This document shows positions 45,843-56,779 of a DNA stretch of 64,000 nucleotides, in pieces (position 1 is the stretch's first letter; every line of letters starts with the position of its first letter). The notes under the pieces were generated by a model, which searched no databases, had not been told where the DNA came from, and was given only the letters and a program-made list of their open reading frames with translations. Origin of the DNA: Ectocarpus siliculosus (lineage: Eukaryota > Sar > Phaeophyceae > Ectocarpales > Ectocarpaceae); NCBI GenBank assembly GCA_000310025.1, contig FN649729.1:5050725-5114724 (forward strand), in the 5' to 3' direction. The translations under genes and the position numbers were made by a program.

Positions 45843-46475
45843 ATGACATTTTCTGCGCTTCCTGGGATCAGATGCTTTGTCAAAGCCGAGACTCTTCCGG
45901 AGGATATGGCGGCTGAGCTCAGCAAGCAACACGGAAAGACCCGGTTCCAGATCGCCGAGCCTGCCTTGAAGGCTCTCACGGAGACTCTCAACACGTTGAG
46001 CACGAGCGTGCACGAGGCGCACCAGCAGGGATCCCGAATCGAGGACGAGGACATCGCCGAACTCATGGCAGACCTCCGCATCGAACCCGGAAAGCCGATC
46101 GTGGAGGAAGCGGTGAACGCGATTCAGGGGTGGGCTACCATCGAGGACGACGATGAAGTGGTTGAGGCTCTCAGACAGGATACGGTGGACGACATGACTT
46201 CACAGCTGGCTGGGACTCGCGTGTCTACCGGCTGCGAGGATGAGGACGAACAGGAGGACAGCGGCGATGACAACACGGGGCTGGCTCGCCGTGCCCCACC
46301 GGCTTATTATGGTGAACTGTCGTCTCACTTCGGCGTCCTGGAAGCGGCAGCAGAGGAGAGTGGCAACGGAGACGCGGCGCTCTACCTAGCGAAAGCGAAG
46401 ATGGCGATGATTGCACCGCATTCCGCTAAGCGGGTGCGCCAGGCAGACATGAGAGAGTTTGTTGCTCCGGAGTAA
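45843..46475 (+). CDS. Possible C-terminal fragment of a DDE (pogo/Tc5-like) transposase
   Basis: A 211-codon open frame with coding-like composition. The first codons may be intronic: an AG at 45871-45872 could be an acceptor, after which it reads CFVKAETLPEDMAAEL, like the N-x-C-F-x-K-A-G-I-L tail segment of pogo-type transposases. Then follow helical acidic stretches (IEDEDIAELMADLRIEP, EEAVNAIQGWATIEDDDEVV) and a C-terminus KAKMAMIAPHSAKRVRQADM. No catalytic core is present, so if it belongs to a transposase it is only the tail, possibly one exon. The alternative is an unknown host gene. Its last 25 codons are partly duplicated downstream (46573-46645). Confidence 0.4.
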   Translation: MTFSALPGIRCFVKAETLPEDMAAELSKQHGKTRFQIAEPALKALTETLNTLSTSVHEAHQQGSRIEDEDIAELMADLRIEPGKPIVEEAVNAIQGWATIEDDDEVVEALRQDTVDDMTSQLAGTRVSTGCEDEDEQEDSGDDNTGLARRAPPAYYGELSSHFGVLEAAAEESGNGDAALYLAKAKMAMIAPHSAKRVRQADMREFVAPE

Positions 46476-46572
46476 GGGCGGGGTACAGCTGTGTGTGGTA
46501 CTAAACGGTTGTTTGACTTTTTGCGGTGCGCTGCCTGTCGTGCTTGTCGTTTTCTTTTTTTTTCTTGCAACA

Positions 46573-46645
46573 TCGAAGCGGGTGCGCCAGGCAGACACGA
46601 GAGAGTTTGTCCCGACGTACAGTAGTGAGGGCGGGGGTTACAGCT
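46573..46645 (+). repeat. Partial tandem copy of the preceding 3' end
   Basis: About 70 bp that repeat 46424-46496 with small differences; both encode KRVRQAD-(M/T)-REFV and end in GGGGTTACAGCTG-like sequence. A shorter third echo (CATCGAAGTGGGC) is near 46727. Confidence 0.7.
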
Positions 46646-47066
46646 GAGCTGTTGTTGTGTTTTTTTTTTTTTGTCTTTGGTGCGCTTTTTGGTTTTTCTT
46701 CATTTATTTTCATTCTGCACCAACCATCGAAGTGGGCAGCGAGGAGTGGGATTAAGCTTTGTACGAACAAGAGCTTTCCAAGCAGTTTGTGCCGTCACAA
46801 CTTACTCGGGTGTATGACGTGCATCTTACTTTCGCCGTCGACTTGTCCTGGTGAGGCTGTAGCCCAAAATGCAACTACTGTATGTATGTACTGCTGCATC
46901 TTACTTTACAACAAACTCTTGTGGGCTCCACAGGTTGGAACCACACAACATGTCTGCTCACGCCCACGCTGGAACCTCACTCAACAGTAGTATAGTAGTA
47001 GTGTCGATCCATTCCGTTCTCTGTTGACCCCGCAACCGTGGGCGCTACACCATAAATCGAACACAA

Positions 47067-47200
47067 CCTCATTAGTGCCGGTAACGGCACTAATGAGGGA
47101 TTGGCCAGCCCTCAATAGTGCCGTTTTGGCACTATTCGCAATAGTGCCGGGTGCCCGGTTTAGTGCCGGTGAACGCTCTGTGCACGTACCGGCACTAAAC
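47067..47200. repeat. Cluster of hairpins sharing AGTGCCG
   Basis: Three inverted repeats in a row. A perfect 14-bp stem with a 4-base loop is at 47067-47098. A 9-bp stem with a 5-base loop is at 47114-47136. A 13-bp stem with a 17-base loop is at 47158-47200. All arms contain TAGTGCC or its complement. This could be a foldback or MITE end, or a structured RNA. Confidence 0.8.
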
Positions 47201-47404
47201 AGGGCCCAGCACTGTAATCAACTGATGAAGTTGATTTTCATTTCTCGGTGTAGATGTAGATAGACTATTACACACATACATATTGTTTTTTCAAGCAGCT
47301 GGCTGTAAACTGACAGCAGGTTTCGGAGGCCTAGTCTATTTGCGGGCAATCTTGATGGGAAATGGAGCGAAATTAATTGCTCCAATTTTTTTCTCACTGT
47401 GCTC

Positions 47405-47468
47405 GCCGGCTCGCTGCGCTCGCCACTAACGGCTCGCTTCGCTCGCTACCAACGGCTCGCTTCGCGCT
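47405..47468. repeat. 23-bp direct repeats, two and a half copies
   Basis: A unit containing GGCTCGCTTCGCTCGC(C/T) with an ACTAAC or ACCAAC tail occurs almost three times, directly before an ATCGATAT-rich stretch. Confidence 0.7.
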
Positions 47469-48500
47469 AATATCGATATCGAAAACTTCACGGGCGATAT
47501 CGTATCGAATCTATTATTGAATCGATATCCAACACTACATGAAAGTATCTTCTCAAAGCAACGACATCCTACATGTACATGAACCCGATAGGCACATGAA
47601 CCGAACTTTTCTCCCCTTGCACCTACAGTAACATACAGGTCACACGTCTCGCAAGAGGTCAACCTCATGAGGATGTGCACCACCCAGCTTGCAGAACTAC
47701 TGCTGCTGTACTGCTGTACAGTAGTGAGGTGGCACAAAGTTATTGTTGGTCTCCCAGACTGACTGAGGACCACAGAGTAGTCGGCACACAGCAGCAGTCG
47801 TGTTCACCGCCACGGACCGTAAACCCCTGTCAGCAGCAGCTAATAGTGCGACAGGCAGGTCGTGCCCGTTTCGTTTCTCTGCCTCTCTGTGCTTACTTTT
47901 CAGCACCATAGCGAGCTAACTCGCGCTTGGAGCGAGTTCGACGGATCCACGAGTCAAAAAGGGTCGGTGGTTTGGTTGTGTGGAACTGCTGTGACTGCTG
48001 TGGGGTATGTGCGGTACACGTTTTTTTCTGGGGATTCTAGAGTCGTCGGGCGCCGGCATTATGCGACTACAGTATTTCTGGGTAGAAAATTGACTCCTTC
48101 CGGGTACACCATTCATCAGCATCGGTTACTCGTGTACCCGGGCAGGCCGTACTCGATACGGTGGCGCCTCACAAAATATATTGATCGTGCCCACACGTTA
48201 ACTCAATCGAGTTACAGAAAATTCCTCGCAATTATCCACCATGAACTAACTCGGTTGGAAACTTTCACCATTGATCCACTTTGATCAAACAGGTTGCTGC
48301 CAGTCAAATCCCATTCAAAATTCAGCGGCCTTCAGCATTCAACCTTGCCTACAATCCAACCACTGCAAGTGGGCTAAGCTCTCGAGACTACACATTTATG
48401 ACAGCGCCCTGTCGACGGTCCACGAACATACTCTTGACCATAGCCCTCGATATAAAAGCTCAATCAATCCCTGCGTGGCCAGCTGCTGCTGTCTAACTCG

Positions 48501-51500
48501 CTAGATGGTCATGCCTCGTTCCTCGAAGGCGCGTACCATGGTGGACCCGAGCTGTGCAGGAGACCTAGAGATATACACCCCGGCGTCTTCCAGAGCCGCG
48601 AACTTGGCTGTACAACACAGAGCCAAGACCCAAGAACAGAAACAAAAACACGCGGCCGAGAGGAGGTTCGCAGCGTGTCAGGCAAGCGGCTTTCCCAGGG
48701 TTGGGTCAGAGGTAAGCCTTGTGTCGGGATTTTTCTCCGAGAGTTTCGAAATTGGGTGCACAACACAATGAACGAGAAGAACGAGGCATCCAAAGCTCAA
48801 GCTATTGTTCATGTAGCATGGTTACACAACAAAGTGACTGCGTCGTCCAGTTGGTACCCTCGAAGCCTGACGTGCGGGACGTGCGGAACCTAGGTGTGGA
48901 CCGCAACAACTCGTCTTCACGGCTGACCAGGGAAAGTAACAATTGCATCTTTAGCGCCGAAAAAATCAAGACAAGTGCCGCAAATTGAAGGCGGAGCACA
49001 CGTAAAAAAAATGCAGTGTGCGACCCCCGGCTCATGTGTCCCGAGATTATGCCGACATCGGCAAAAAATGATACTGGTAGTCCAGAACAAACGGGACGAC
49101 TAACACTCTTGGTTGCATCGATTCGACTTCTTTTCGCATCTCAAAAAGACGACCGTAGGCATGCGCCTGAACACATGCGCGCAAAACGGCGGGAATCATA
49201 CCAGAGTAGAAACAAGACGGTTTGGTTGGACGATAATCGTAGGGGTGGCAGCAGTGGTGTTGCGAGACCTGGGTGTGCGCAAGTCGCCACCTCGTCATGG
49301 TCTGCAGCACTTACCTCTTCTGGCAGCGGTCATATGTGACTATTGATCTATTTGTGTCTTTTCACGGAACGGTCCACGGCACGGCGTTGAGTTTTTTTCC
49401 TGTGCGCATTACCGTGTGCCCGAACCCACACTACACCACATGGGGAAAACTACTCGTAAAATAATCCATCCGCTTGCCCCACGAGTCTAGTTCGTATCCT
49501 CCCAACCTTCTAGCACCCAGGGTCAGGGGTTCGATTCCCGGTGTAAGCACGCTGGTCTTGAAAAAAATAGTTTTTTCTCGCTTGCGTTCCGGCTTGTGTA
49601 TGGCTGGGTGGCAAGCGTTTGTTCATGTATACAGGGAAGAGAGTGCTGCACTCTTGTCGCGAAAAGGGGTGGCAGAAAAATAGTTTTTTCTCGCTTGCGT
49701 TCCGGCTTGTGTATGGCTGGGTGGCAAGCGCTTGTTCGTGTATACAGGGAAGAGAGTGCTGCACTCTTGTCGCGAAAAGGGGTGGCAGACAACCCCTTCC
49801 GAGGCTGGCCCTATTTTCATGCTTTATTCAATATACGAAAAGAAAGAAACCTTCCCGTCAATGACACCTTGTGCGTTGTACTGCCATCAGTAGAGATAAC
49901 CGGGCGTGGTGCGTGCTGGCGCGTTCAGGTTTGCAACTGGAGCTGAAACATCGAAGGTCGCAGCAGTTTCTGAAAGACGTCCGTAATCTGCGCCGGAACC
50001 CAACATCTGTCACAGCCGTGCTCATCGCCACGGACCGTTAACCCCTCAACGGAGGGTCACAGCAGTAGCTAGTGGCATCAGCTACAGCAAACCCGCAGCT
50101 CAGGAGATTTGGGGTCGGTGGCGGCGAGCACAAGCAGTTGTTGTCGGTCTAATTTGCGGAGATTTGCGGGGATTGTAGGCTGCTACTACGACCCTCGAAA
50201 TTACCACCCAAGAAGCTTGATTTGAGCGCGCTAATACTCACCCAGCTGTAGATGCACAAAACCTAATGCAAAACCGACCTCATTGAATGCCTGCCGTTGT
50301 GTTTTTTTTTTCTTGAATTCAGACGGTCTGAATTTTAATCTTGATATAAAGGAGGCGTGTGGAGGTAGAAGCATGGTATGTATGTTCAGAGCAGCATCTA
50401 CTGCCGCCCTGTGCGAGAATTAGCTGTTTCTGTTTTCCCGATGTCTTCCGACTGGTCTTGTGAGTCAGTCTCATGTGCATTTTCTGGTGTTCATGCCGCT
50501 CTGCTCAAAATTAGTCAACAACGAAAAATAGTTGTCTGACATCCCTCAAAAGTCGAAGCCAAATCACGGCGGGAGGGGCAGACGGAGAGGAACCCTTCTA
50601 TGTGGCAACGGATTGGAGCGCTCCTAAACGGCAGAGATGCTGTGTGTGAGCGCTGATTCAATTTGATGCAAAAAAAACGTACCCCAGTTCATCGGCAGAG
50701 GTACCCCTGTCACCCGCGGCAAAGGCGTTGCCTGGAATCGCTCACCTTCTCGTGCTGCACGAATGCACTTCTGCAGTGCTGTATTGTGATCATGTGCTAC
50801 GTTCCGCGTTGTTCGTTGGGTTGAATCCACCGTAGTGGCGGCACGCTTGTCGCGCCGATATACATATCGCGTCGTCTTGGCATTACACGATTGATACAAG
50901 TGCCCCATCCAACATTGTCGGATTTACTGAGATGCTACGTGTGACGCACAGTGGGGCATCCAATGCTCAGAATCCCCGCTTACCGGCAGCCGTGCCCTTG
51001 CCGCCTGAGATAATAGCGCCCGCATGCCCCATGCGCCTCCCCGGGGGAGCCGTGGAGCCAGCAATAAAGCTCACTACAGGCTTAGCAGGATCCCCGTGCT
51101 CCATCAGCCACTCGGCCGCATCCTCCTCCGCCTGAAAAATGTCATATTGAGGGGATTCACACTATAATAGCACGTGAACGATGCACAGCAACTAAAACCC
51201 AATACGTTGGGTAACAAAGAATGCTTTACACGCGAAAGAGCACAACGTTCTAGTGTGCTAAGCTGTTCATGTCGATTGAGCTGGTGTGATGGCTGCCGTT
51301 CTTCAAACGCTGATGCAGCGATAGGTATTGCAAATGCGCTGGACAGTGTGGCTATCTGAGATGAGGCGGTTGGGTGCGGTGTTGGTGTACCCTATCGCCA
51401 ACAACAGGCAACAACGAATGAGATAGACAAACGGAGACATACGCCACATTAGGGCAACGGGCGAGACCTTCCACGGTGGAATAGACACACAAGTGTCTGT

Positions 51501-54500
51501 GCAAACAAAGAAACAAAGCGCCATCATAGCACTGACTCAATATCCAAGCGCACGTCTTACTGTTAGGGACAATCTGACGTTTGTCACGTTTGTGACGCCA
51601 TACACAGCAGTGACCATCCCCTGAAGGCACCTTCTACTCTGCTTTTGATCCCCTCCTCCAAGCATGCGAACAGTACTTCCAACCTCCGAGGAAGCCAAGA
51701 GGAATCACGTACAACCAGCGCACCCCCTTGCAACTTCACTTTGAGGTTAGCATGTACCTGGCCTCCGATCTCCCCGATCATGACGATGCCCTCTGTTTCT
51801 GGGTCCTTGGTGAACCTTTCGAGGCAATCGATGAAGTTAGTACCATTGAACGGGTCGCCCCCGATACCCACACAGGTGCTTTGGCCCATGCCTGGTAATT
51901 GGAAAAAATAACGGTAAGGGAGGGAAGGTAATTGCACGACCGCCAGGCAAACCACATGAGGAGAGCGACAAGTTCGTGTAACGGTGAAGGCCAGTATATT
52001 GTAATAGACAACAAACGTTCAAGGATGAAGGGACAACCAACCAAGCAGGTGCGCTTCTTATTGTTGCGGAAACGCAGGGTTATGATGGTTTTATAAAATA
52101 TCTTCTTTTGGAACTCTTGACACTTGTCCTTATCAGGTAGACCAACGAGTAAAGAGCTTCAGGCCAGCAGATAGAGTAGTACACCGCACATACGGTTGAG
52201 GTATGAAGTACCAACGGCTATCGCAGCTTGGCTGCGCCTGCAACGGCCGGTACAAAGTCGTCCTGTTACAATGTATGCGTCTGAAGGCGAAATCATCGAC
52301 GGCGCAAAACAGGCAAGAGAGCAAGCAGATACCGCAGAGATGAGCTTCAACGCCCGCCTTTCTGCTCGCAACGTGCGGATGTTCACGATGACAACCTTCG
52401 TGGCATCATAGGTGAATGGCAAAGTAAACAACAGCAGTAATGCGTCAATCAGTTCGCCGTTTATCGTCACCTCGGAGGTCTGGGGTACAGCTGCGAGAAT
52501 GGAGCCGAAAGACGGATACAAAAGTGCGCTCTTGTCGGGAATACAAGCCCCGCACGAACATATTGTGGCGTACCTTCTGCTGTATCACGATTGTCTCGAA
52601 ATGCAAACTTCGATCCCCTCGTATATCGTTGAAACTCTAGAACCGAGGTATTTTGAACATCGACAGCCCCTCTCTGACCTCAACACCCAAGCAGCAGAAA
52701 AAAAAGTTCGAGACGCTAAAAATGGTCAATGGAGGCCCTCTCATAGTGCAACGGAGCATGCCTGGCGCTGAACGTGCTGCCGAGACAGCAAAGAGAAGAG
52801 TCTGACCGACGCAAGAAAAAAAGAACATGTCCACCAACCCTCACGTCAGTCCTGTCGATGACAGATGTCGCGAGTGAGCTCTGCTACTGCTGCTGTAGAG
52901 CAACCGGTTTGTCGATACTGCCAACGTATTAACAACGAAAAAGGATGGGGGGCTAGAGACGAAAGGACAAGGATTCCAAAACAACAAAAACGTTTGAAAA
53001 ATGTCTTGCCGTAATCTCAAAAATATCCAAGCTGGGTCGCACTGACGTATCCCCGTATGGTGCTAATATTCCCGGCCAGATTCATGATCAACGCTCCTTC
53101 CACTTGGGTAAATCAATCGTCCCCACTGACCCGCCTAAAAACCACCACGTGAGGAGCATAGGCCAACGAAATGACCCTCCTCGCTGCGGTAATACTGCTG
53201 CTGCTTGTAATCACTTGTGCCGTATGCAACAACGCAGGGATGACTATCTCAACTTACTCACCAGTTACGGTGGTTTGCCACACGGCCTCGTACGTCAAGG
53301 TGCCGCTCCTTGAGACAATGCCGATTTTCCCCTTTTTGTGGATGTAGCCAGGCATGATTCCTTAACGACAGAAATGAACGAATCGCGTCGAGATAAACGA
53401 CGGCGAAGGTGTACGCAAGCGCGAGGTTTGACGTCTTCCAGTTAGTCCACGTGTACCCAAACGTGGATGGGGCAAGGCATGCTCTTTCGCAAGACCAACA
53501 AGTGACAAGCATGTACGCGGTCAAGATAGTGCGGGATCGACCCCATCATCGGGTGTCTTCAGGAGAACCAAAGCTTGAGCAGCAAGAACGGTGTCAGCAG
53601 GCGAACGGTCGTGTTGGCGCCATAAACCTGGACGCGACAGGCTGCGCAACGCAGGGACAAAAAGGAAGTACGGCGTACCGACGCAGAAAAGCCATGGTCT
53701 CACCGATTTTACACTCTCCAGGCTTGATGATGCCCGGGCAGTTAGGACCAATGAGACGCGTCGCGGTTTGCTGCCTGAGAGCGTGCTTGACCTTCGCCAT
53801 GTCCTTCTGTGGGATGCCCTCCGTGATGCACACCACCAATGGGATCTCATTCTGGGCATTCGTTAAAAAAGGTGCCAATAAAAGGAGGGAGGGCACATTT
53901 TTTGATGTCTTTCGACCATGACTCATTATCATATGATGGAGAGGAGTGCAAGATGTTGAGGTGGTGGGTTAGAACGATTGCTACTAGAACATTTGTCGAC
54001 GCGACGAAAAGTGGTGCCATCGGCGATGAATTACATGTACAGTAATATAGTTGATACAGCACCCTGGAAGCCAGGAGGTGTCCAACGTATCCTTCCGCTT
54101 GGGGAAGGAAAAGGTGATGATTCGCTAAAACGACGGATATGGCGCGGTGAGGCGAGGGTGAAAGCAAGGAAACCCGACAGCAACTGGTGCAAGAATTGGC
54201 CAATGGCAGCACGTCCAGGCAAGGAATCATGGCAGTATCCGCGCGGATTACACAATAACGTCGCCTCCTGAACTACATGCGCGACAGCACTTGGGGTGGT
54301 GGCAGCCTTGCTCGCCTCAATATCAGATAATCCACGACCAGTAGTGTTTTCAAGGCAGTTCCACTACAGAATGTGGGGTGACGCTAAAGGGCATTCTCGC
54401 CCGCCGCCCGTTTATCACTATCGAGCTTCCGCTCGCAAGGCAGACCGGATTCGTCTTTCGTCGATTCAGTATGCCGGTCCTATTGACTCCGAGTGGCGCA

Positions 54501-56534
54501 ATCGTTAAGTTTGGGCTACAAGCGTCGTACGTTGCAGACAAAGACATGACAAGAGAGCGTGGCCGCATTGAATCTTATGATTGTGTTAAATTGCTAGAAT
54601 TGTGACCGAGTTCAACGGGTATACCCCGCCGGTGAGATACAGAATCTCCACATGACAACGGATGTATACTCCAATAATTCTTGAAAACCGACAGGCTACA
54701 CGGCGACTTGATTCTTGTCCCTCTTGTGTAGCGTCGACTATCGAACCCACCCAAAGACGTCGATTTACCTCGATGGCATCAAGCACGGCAGCACCTGCGA
54801 ACGGTGGTGGCACGTACACCACGGAAGCGTCGGGTTTGACGCCCTCCTTGGCCTCCGCTACGGTGTTGAACACCGGTTTGCCCAGGTGGGTCTGGCCACC
54901 CTTCTTAGGGGTCACGCCGCCGACGTACTGAATGATCGTGACATGCAACGGGCAGGGCAACAGCAAAGAGCACAAACATGGTACGAGCCGTTAACGCAAA
55001 CTGCTGTGTTGGACGCCGGAATCACGGCATCACGAACCTGGCCCCGTTGCGAGCAGGCAGGCGTTTAGTATACATACCTCTTGGCTGTTCGCTGCTCTGG
55101 CAAAGGTGCTATCTCACGTGACCCCCGACATCACCCACCAGTCATCAGCACACGGGCAGGAAAGGACGAGGCTGTACGAAAGCTGAGGCCATGCTCCGGC
55201 GGTGGTTCAACCTAGTACAGTCGTGTCCCGATTGTCCACGAGGATCGTGTAATTTGAGTCTTAATCTTCACAGGCCCAAACACGACCCATGTCTTGTAGA
55301 GAGCTGACAAAGCCTACTTGTACAAACGATGGTTACACAGAACGCAAGCTTCACATGAGGTTCAGAGAAGTTTCGACGCCCGACACCATACGTGATCGTG
55401 CACTACTGTGCGTTTTTGTGCCAATGCTCTAGGGGACGCGACTTTCTGGCGAATGGCATTGCTGACTACATATAGTACAGCTGTTGCAGCAGTGCTTCGG
55501 AAGCTGCTTGGAGTGGTAGAGCAGCAACAACGAGGCCTAGACAAGCAAGCTGCAACTATGGCGTGCCAACGGAGATCGCCAGGTACTCCCACCACAAGAC
55601 AACGTAATCAGTTAGTCGTCCGACGAATAAGAATTACAGCAGCAGTGAACGCAGACCTCAGCAGTTACACCCGGGATCGTTTCTGTGCTTGAGACGCATC
55701 CGCGCTGGCTCTCGGGGTGTGCATTTACCCTTGTACACAAAGCACTCGTACCCAGACTGTAATGATCCGGCTTCACAGGAGGTATTTGGTACCGCCATCC
55801 GTCACAGCATCGGGGCACACGTGGGGTTTTTGGGTCGTGCAGAAACATCGCAACGCCATAAGTAAAGCCTGTTTTTCTTGGCGGGGGCGAAGTGTGAAGT
55901 TTGGTGGTGCTCGAGAAGTTCGTGTAATGGTACACTGCCGCACAGCGTCAACGTCAACCAGGCCAAAAGAACACGAAAAACAAGAAATCGCCCCATTGTC
56001 TTCTCGCTTCGTTCGATCAAATCTGTGTGCATGATGGCAGCCAGCAGGCACCGCGATCACCACCTCCCATGCACTCTCTTTGTCCATCCCCGCTGGCAGT
56101 TCTATGCCAATGGGTACATAGTTTGGCTTGACTTGCAAGCAAACCCTAACCCTGTTTCGGTGATGATGCGTTCGCACCTCAAAGTGCGATGATACTACCA
56201 GGTTGGAGGCAGAGAGAAAACCACTAACTGCAAGAGAGAACCGAGCGGTTGTGCAATCTTCGACATTCACCATCGAACAGCAGCAGTGCTGCAGCCAGTG
56301 CGCAAGGTATACGCACGACAGGACCCACGCCACACAGCACCGCCTAAAGCAGTACCCTACCTGGGAGCCGTACTCGATAGCCTGTTCGGCGTGAAAGGTG
56401 CCTTGTTTCCCGGTGAAGCCCTGTACGATGACCTTGGTGTTCTGGTCTATCCACACCTTTGCGCTTGAAGACATGCATCTTCCTCCTGAGACACCACCGA
56501 GGGTTTTCCCTACTATTCGCGAGGCAAGCGCCAT
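48501..56534 (-). CDS. SUCLG1: Succinyl-CoA ligase alpha subunit, mitochondrial, seven exons
   Basis: Catalytic alpha subunit of the TCA-cycle enzyme that turns succinyl-CoA and NDP plus phosphate into succinate, CoA and NTP; it works with a beta subunit in the mitochondrial matrix. Exons (minus strand): 56534-56361, 54927-54769, 53851-53704, 53360-53262, 51891-51758, 51131-50984 and 48607-48501. All have GT/AG ends and join in phase to 322 residues, a normal length. Residues 1-25 look like a presequence ([20 protein letters not shown]). The CoA-binding segment [10 protein letters not shown] is at about 40-49. [36 protein letters not shown] and [12 protein letters not shown] follow. The phosphohistidine is His274 in [10 protein letters not shown]. 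The C-terminus is [20 protein letters not shown]. Every key residue is intact. Confidence 0.96.
49474..49560 (+). repeat. tRNA-derived (SINE-like) B-box sequence in SUCLG1 intron 6
   Basis: GGGGTTCGATTCCCGG matches a Pol III B box, followed 20 bases later by an A-run. The T-stem is only three pairs, and no full cloverleaf is seen, so this looks like a SINE relic and not a tRNA gene. Confidence 0.35.
49563..49789. repeat. 113-bp tandem duplication in SUCLG1 intron 6
   Basis: Two nearly identical copies (49563-49675 and 49676-49789), each starting AAAAATAGTTTTTTCTCGC. It lies directly after the tRNA-like sequence, as if the SINE tail had been doubled. Confidence 0.88.
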
Positions 56535-56779
56535 CTTTGCTTCCCTTCGATCTGATTCAGGTTGCACAGAGAGTGCAAGAGTGTACTGCTCAGTGCTGTA
56601 GTGCGGCTTTTCGGCACTCGGGTGGTTGGGGGGGGGCCACGCGGCTTGCAATCGGAGATGCGGGGCCACGCAGATTAATGGTGTATCGATACAGCCAGCG
56701 AGCGCCATGGCGCACACCACACTTGACACCACACCGCATCACGGCTATCACAAGGCCACGGTGACAGAACCGTTCCAGC
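56535..56779. promoter_or_regulatory. Possible shared promoter between divergent genes
   Basis: About 245 bp separates the start codon of the succinyl-CoA ligase gene (minus) from the candidate start codon of the membrane-protein gene (plus). No TATA box is evident. A G9 tract and a GC-rich segment lie near 56628-56650. If the first exon of the right-hand gene is correct, this is a bidirectional promoter. Confidence 0.4.

Larger units (their letters stand above)
46650..48500. other. Non-coding with hairpins and short repeats
   Basis: No gene is supported. It holds the hairpin cluster at 47067-47200, the 23-bp repeats at 47405-47468 and AT-rich ATCGATAT words at 47465-47530. The right part is probably the 3' flank or untranslated region of the minus-strand gene ending at 48501. 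A 140-codon frame at 47862-48284 has no recognisable domain. Confidence 0.45.

Noticed and set aside
47862-48284. 140-codon open frame
   Set aside because: No recognisable domain or coding-like bias; it lies in the 3' flank of the opposite-strand gene.
55773-56360. Open sequence continuing after SUCLG1 exon 1, including a proline-rich stretch near 56030-56130
   Set aside because: Conserved family sequence resumes only at 54927 with a proper acceptor, so this is intron 1.
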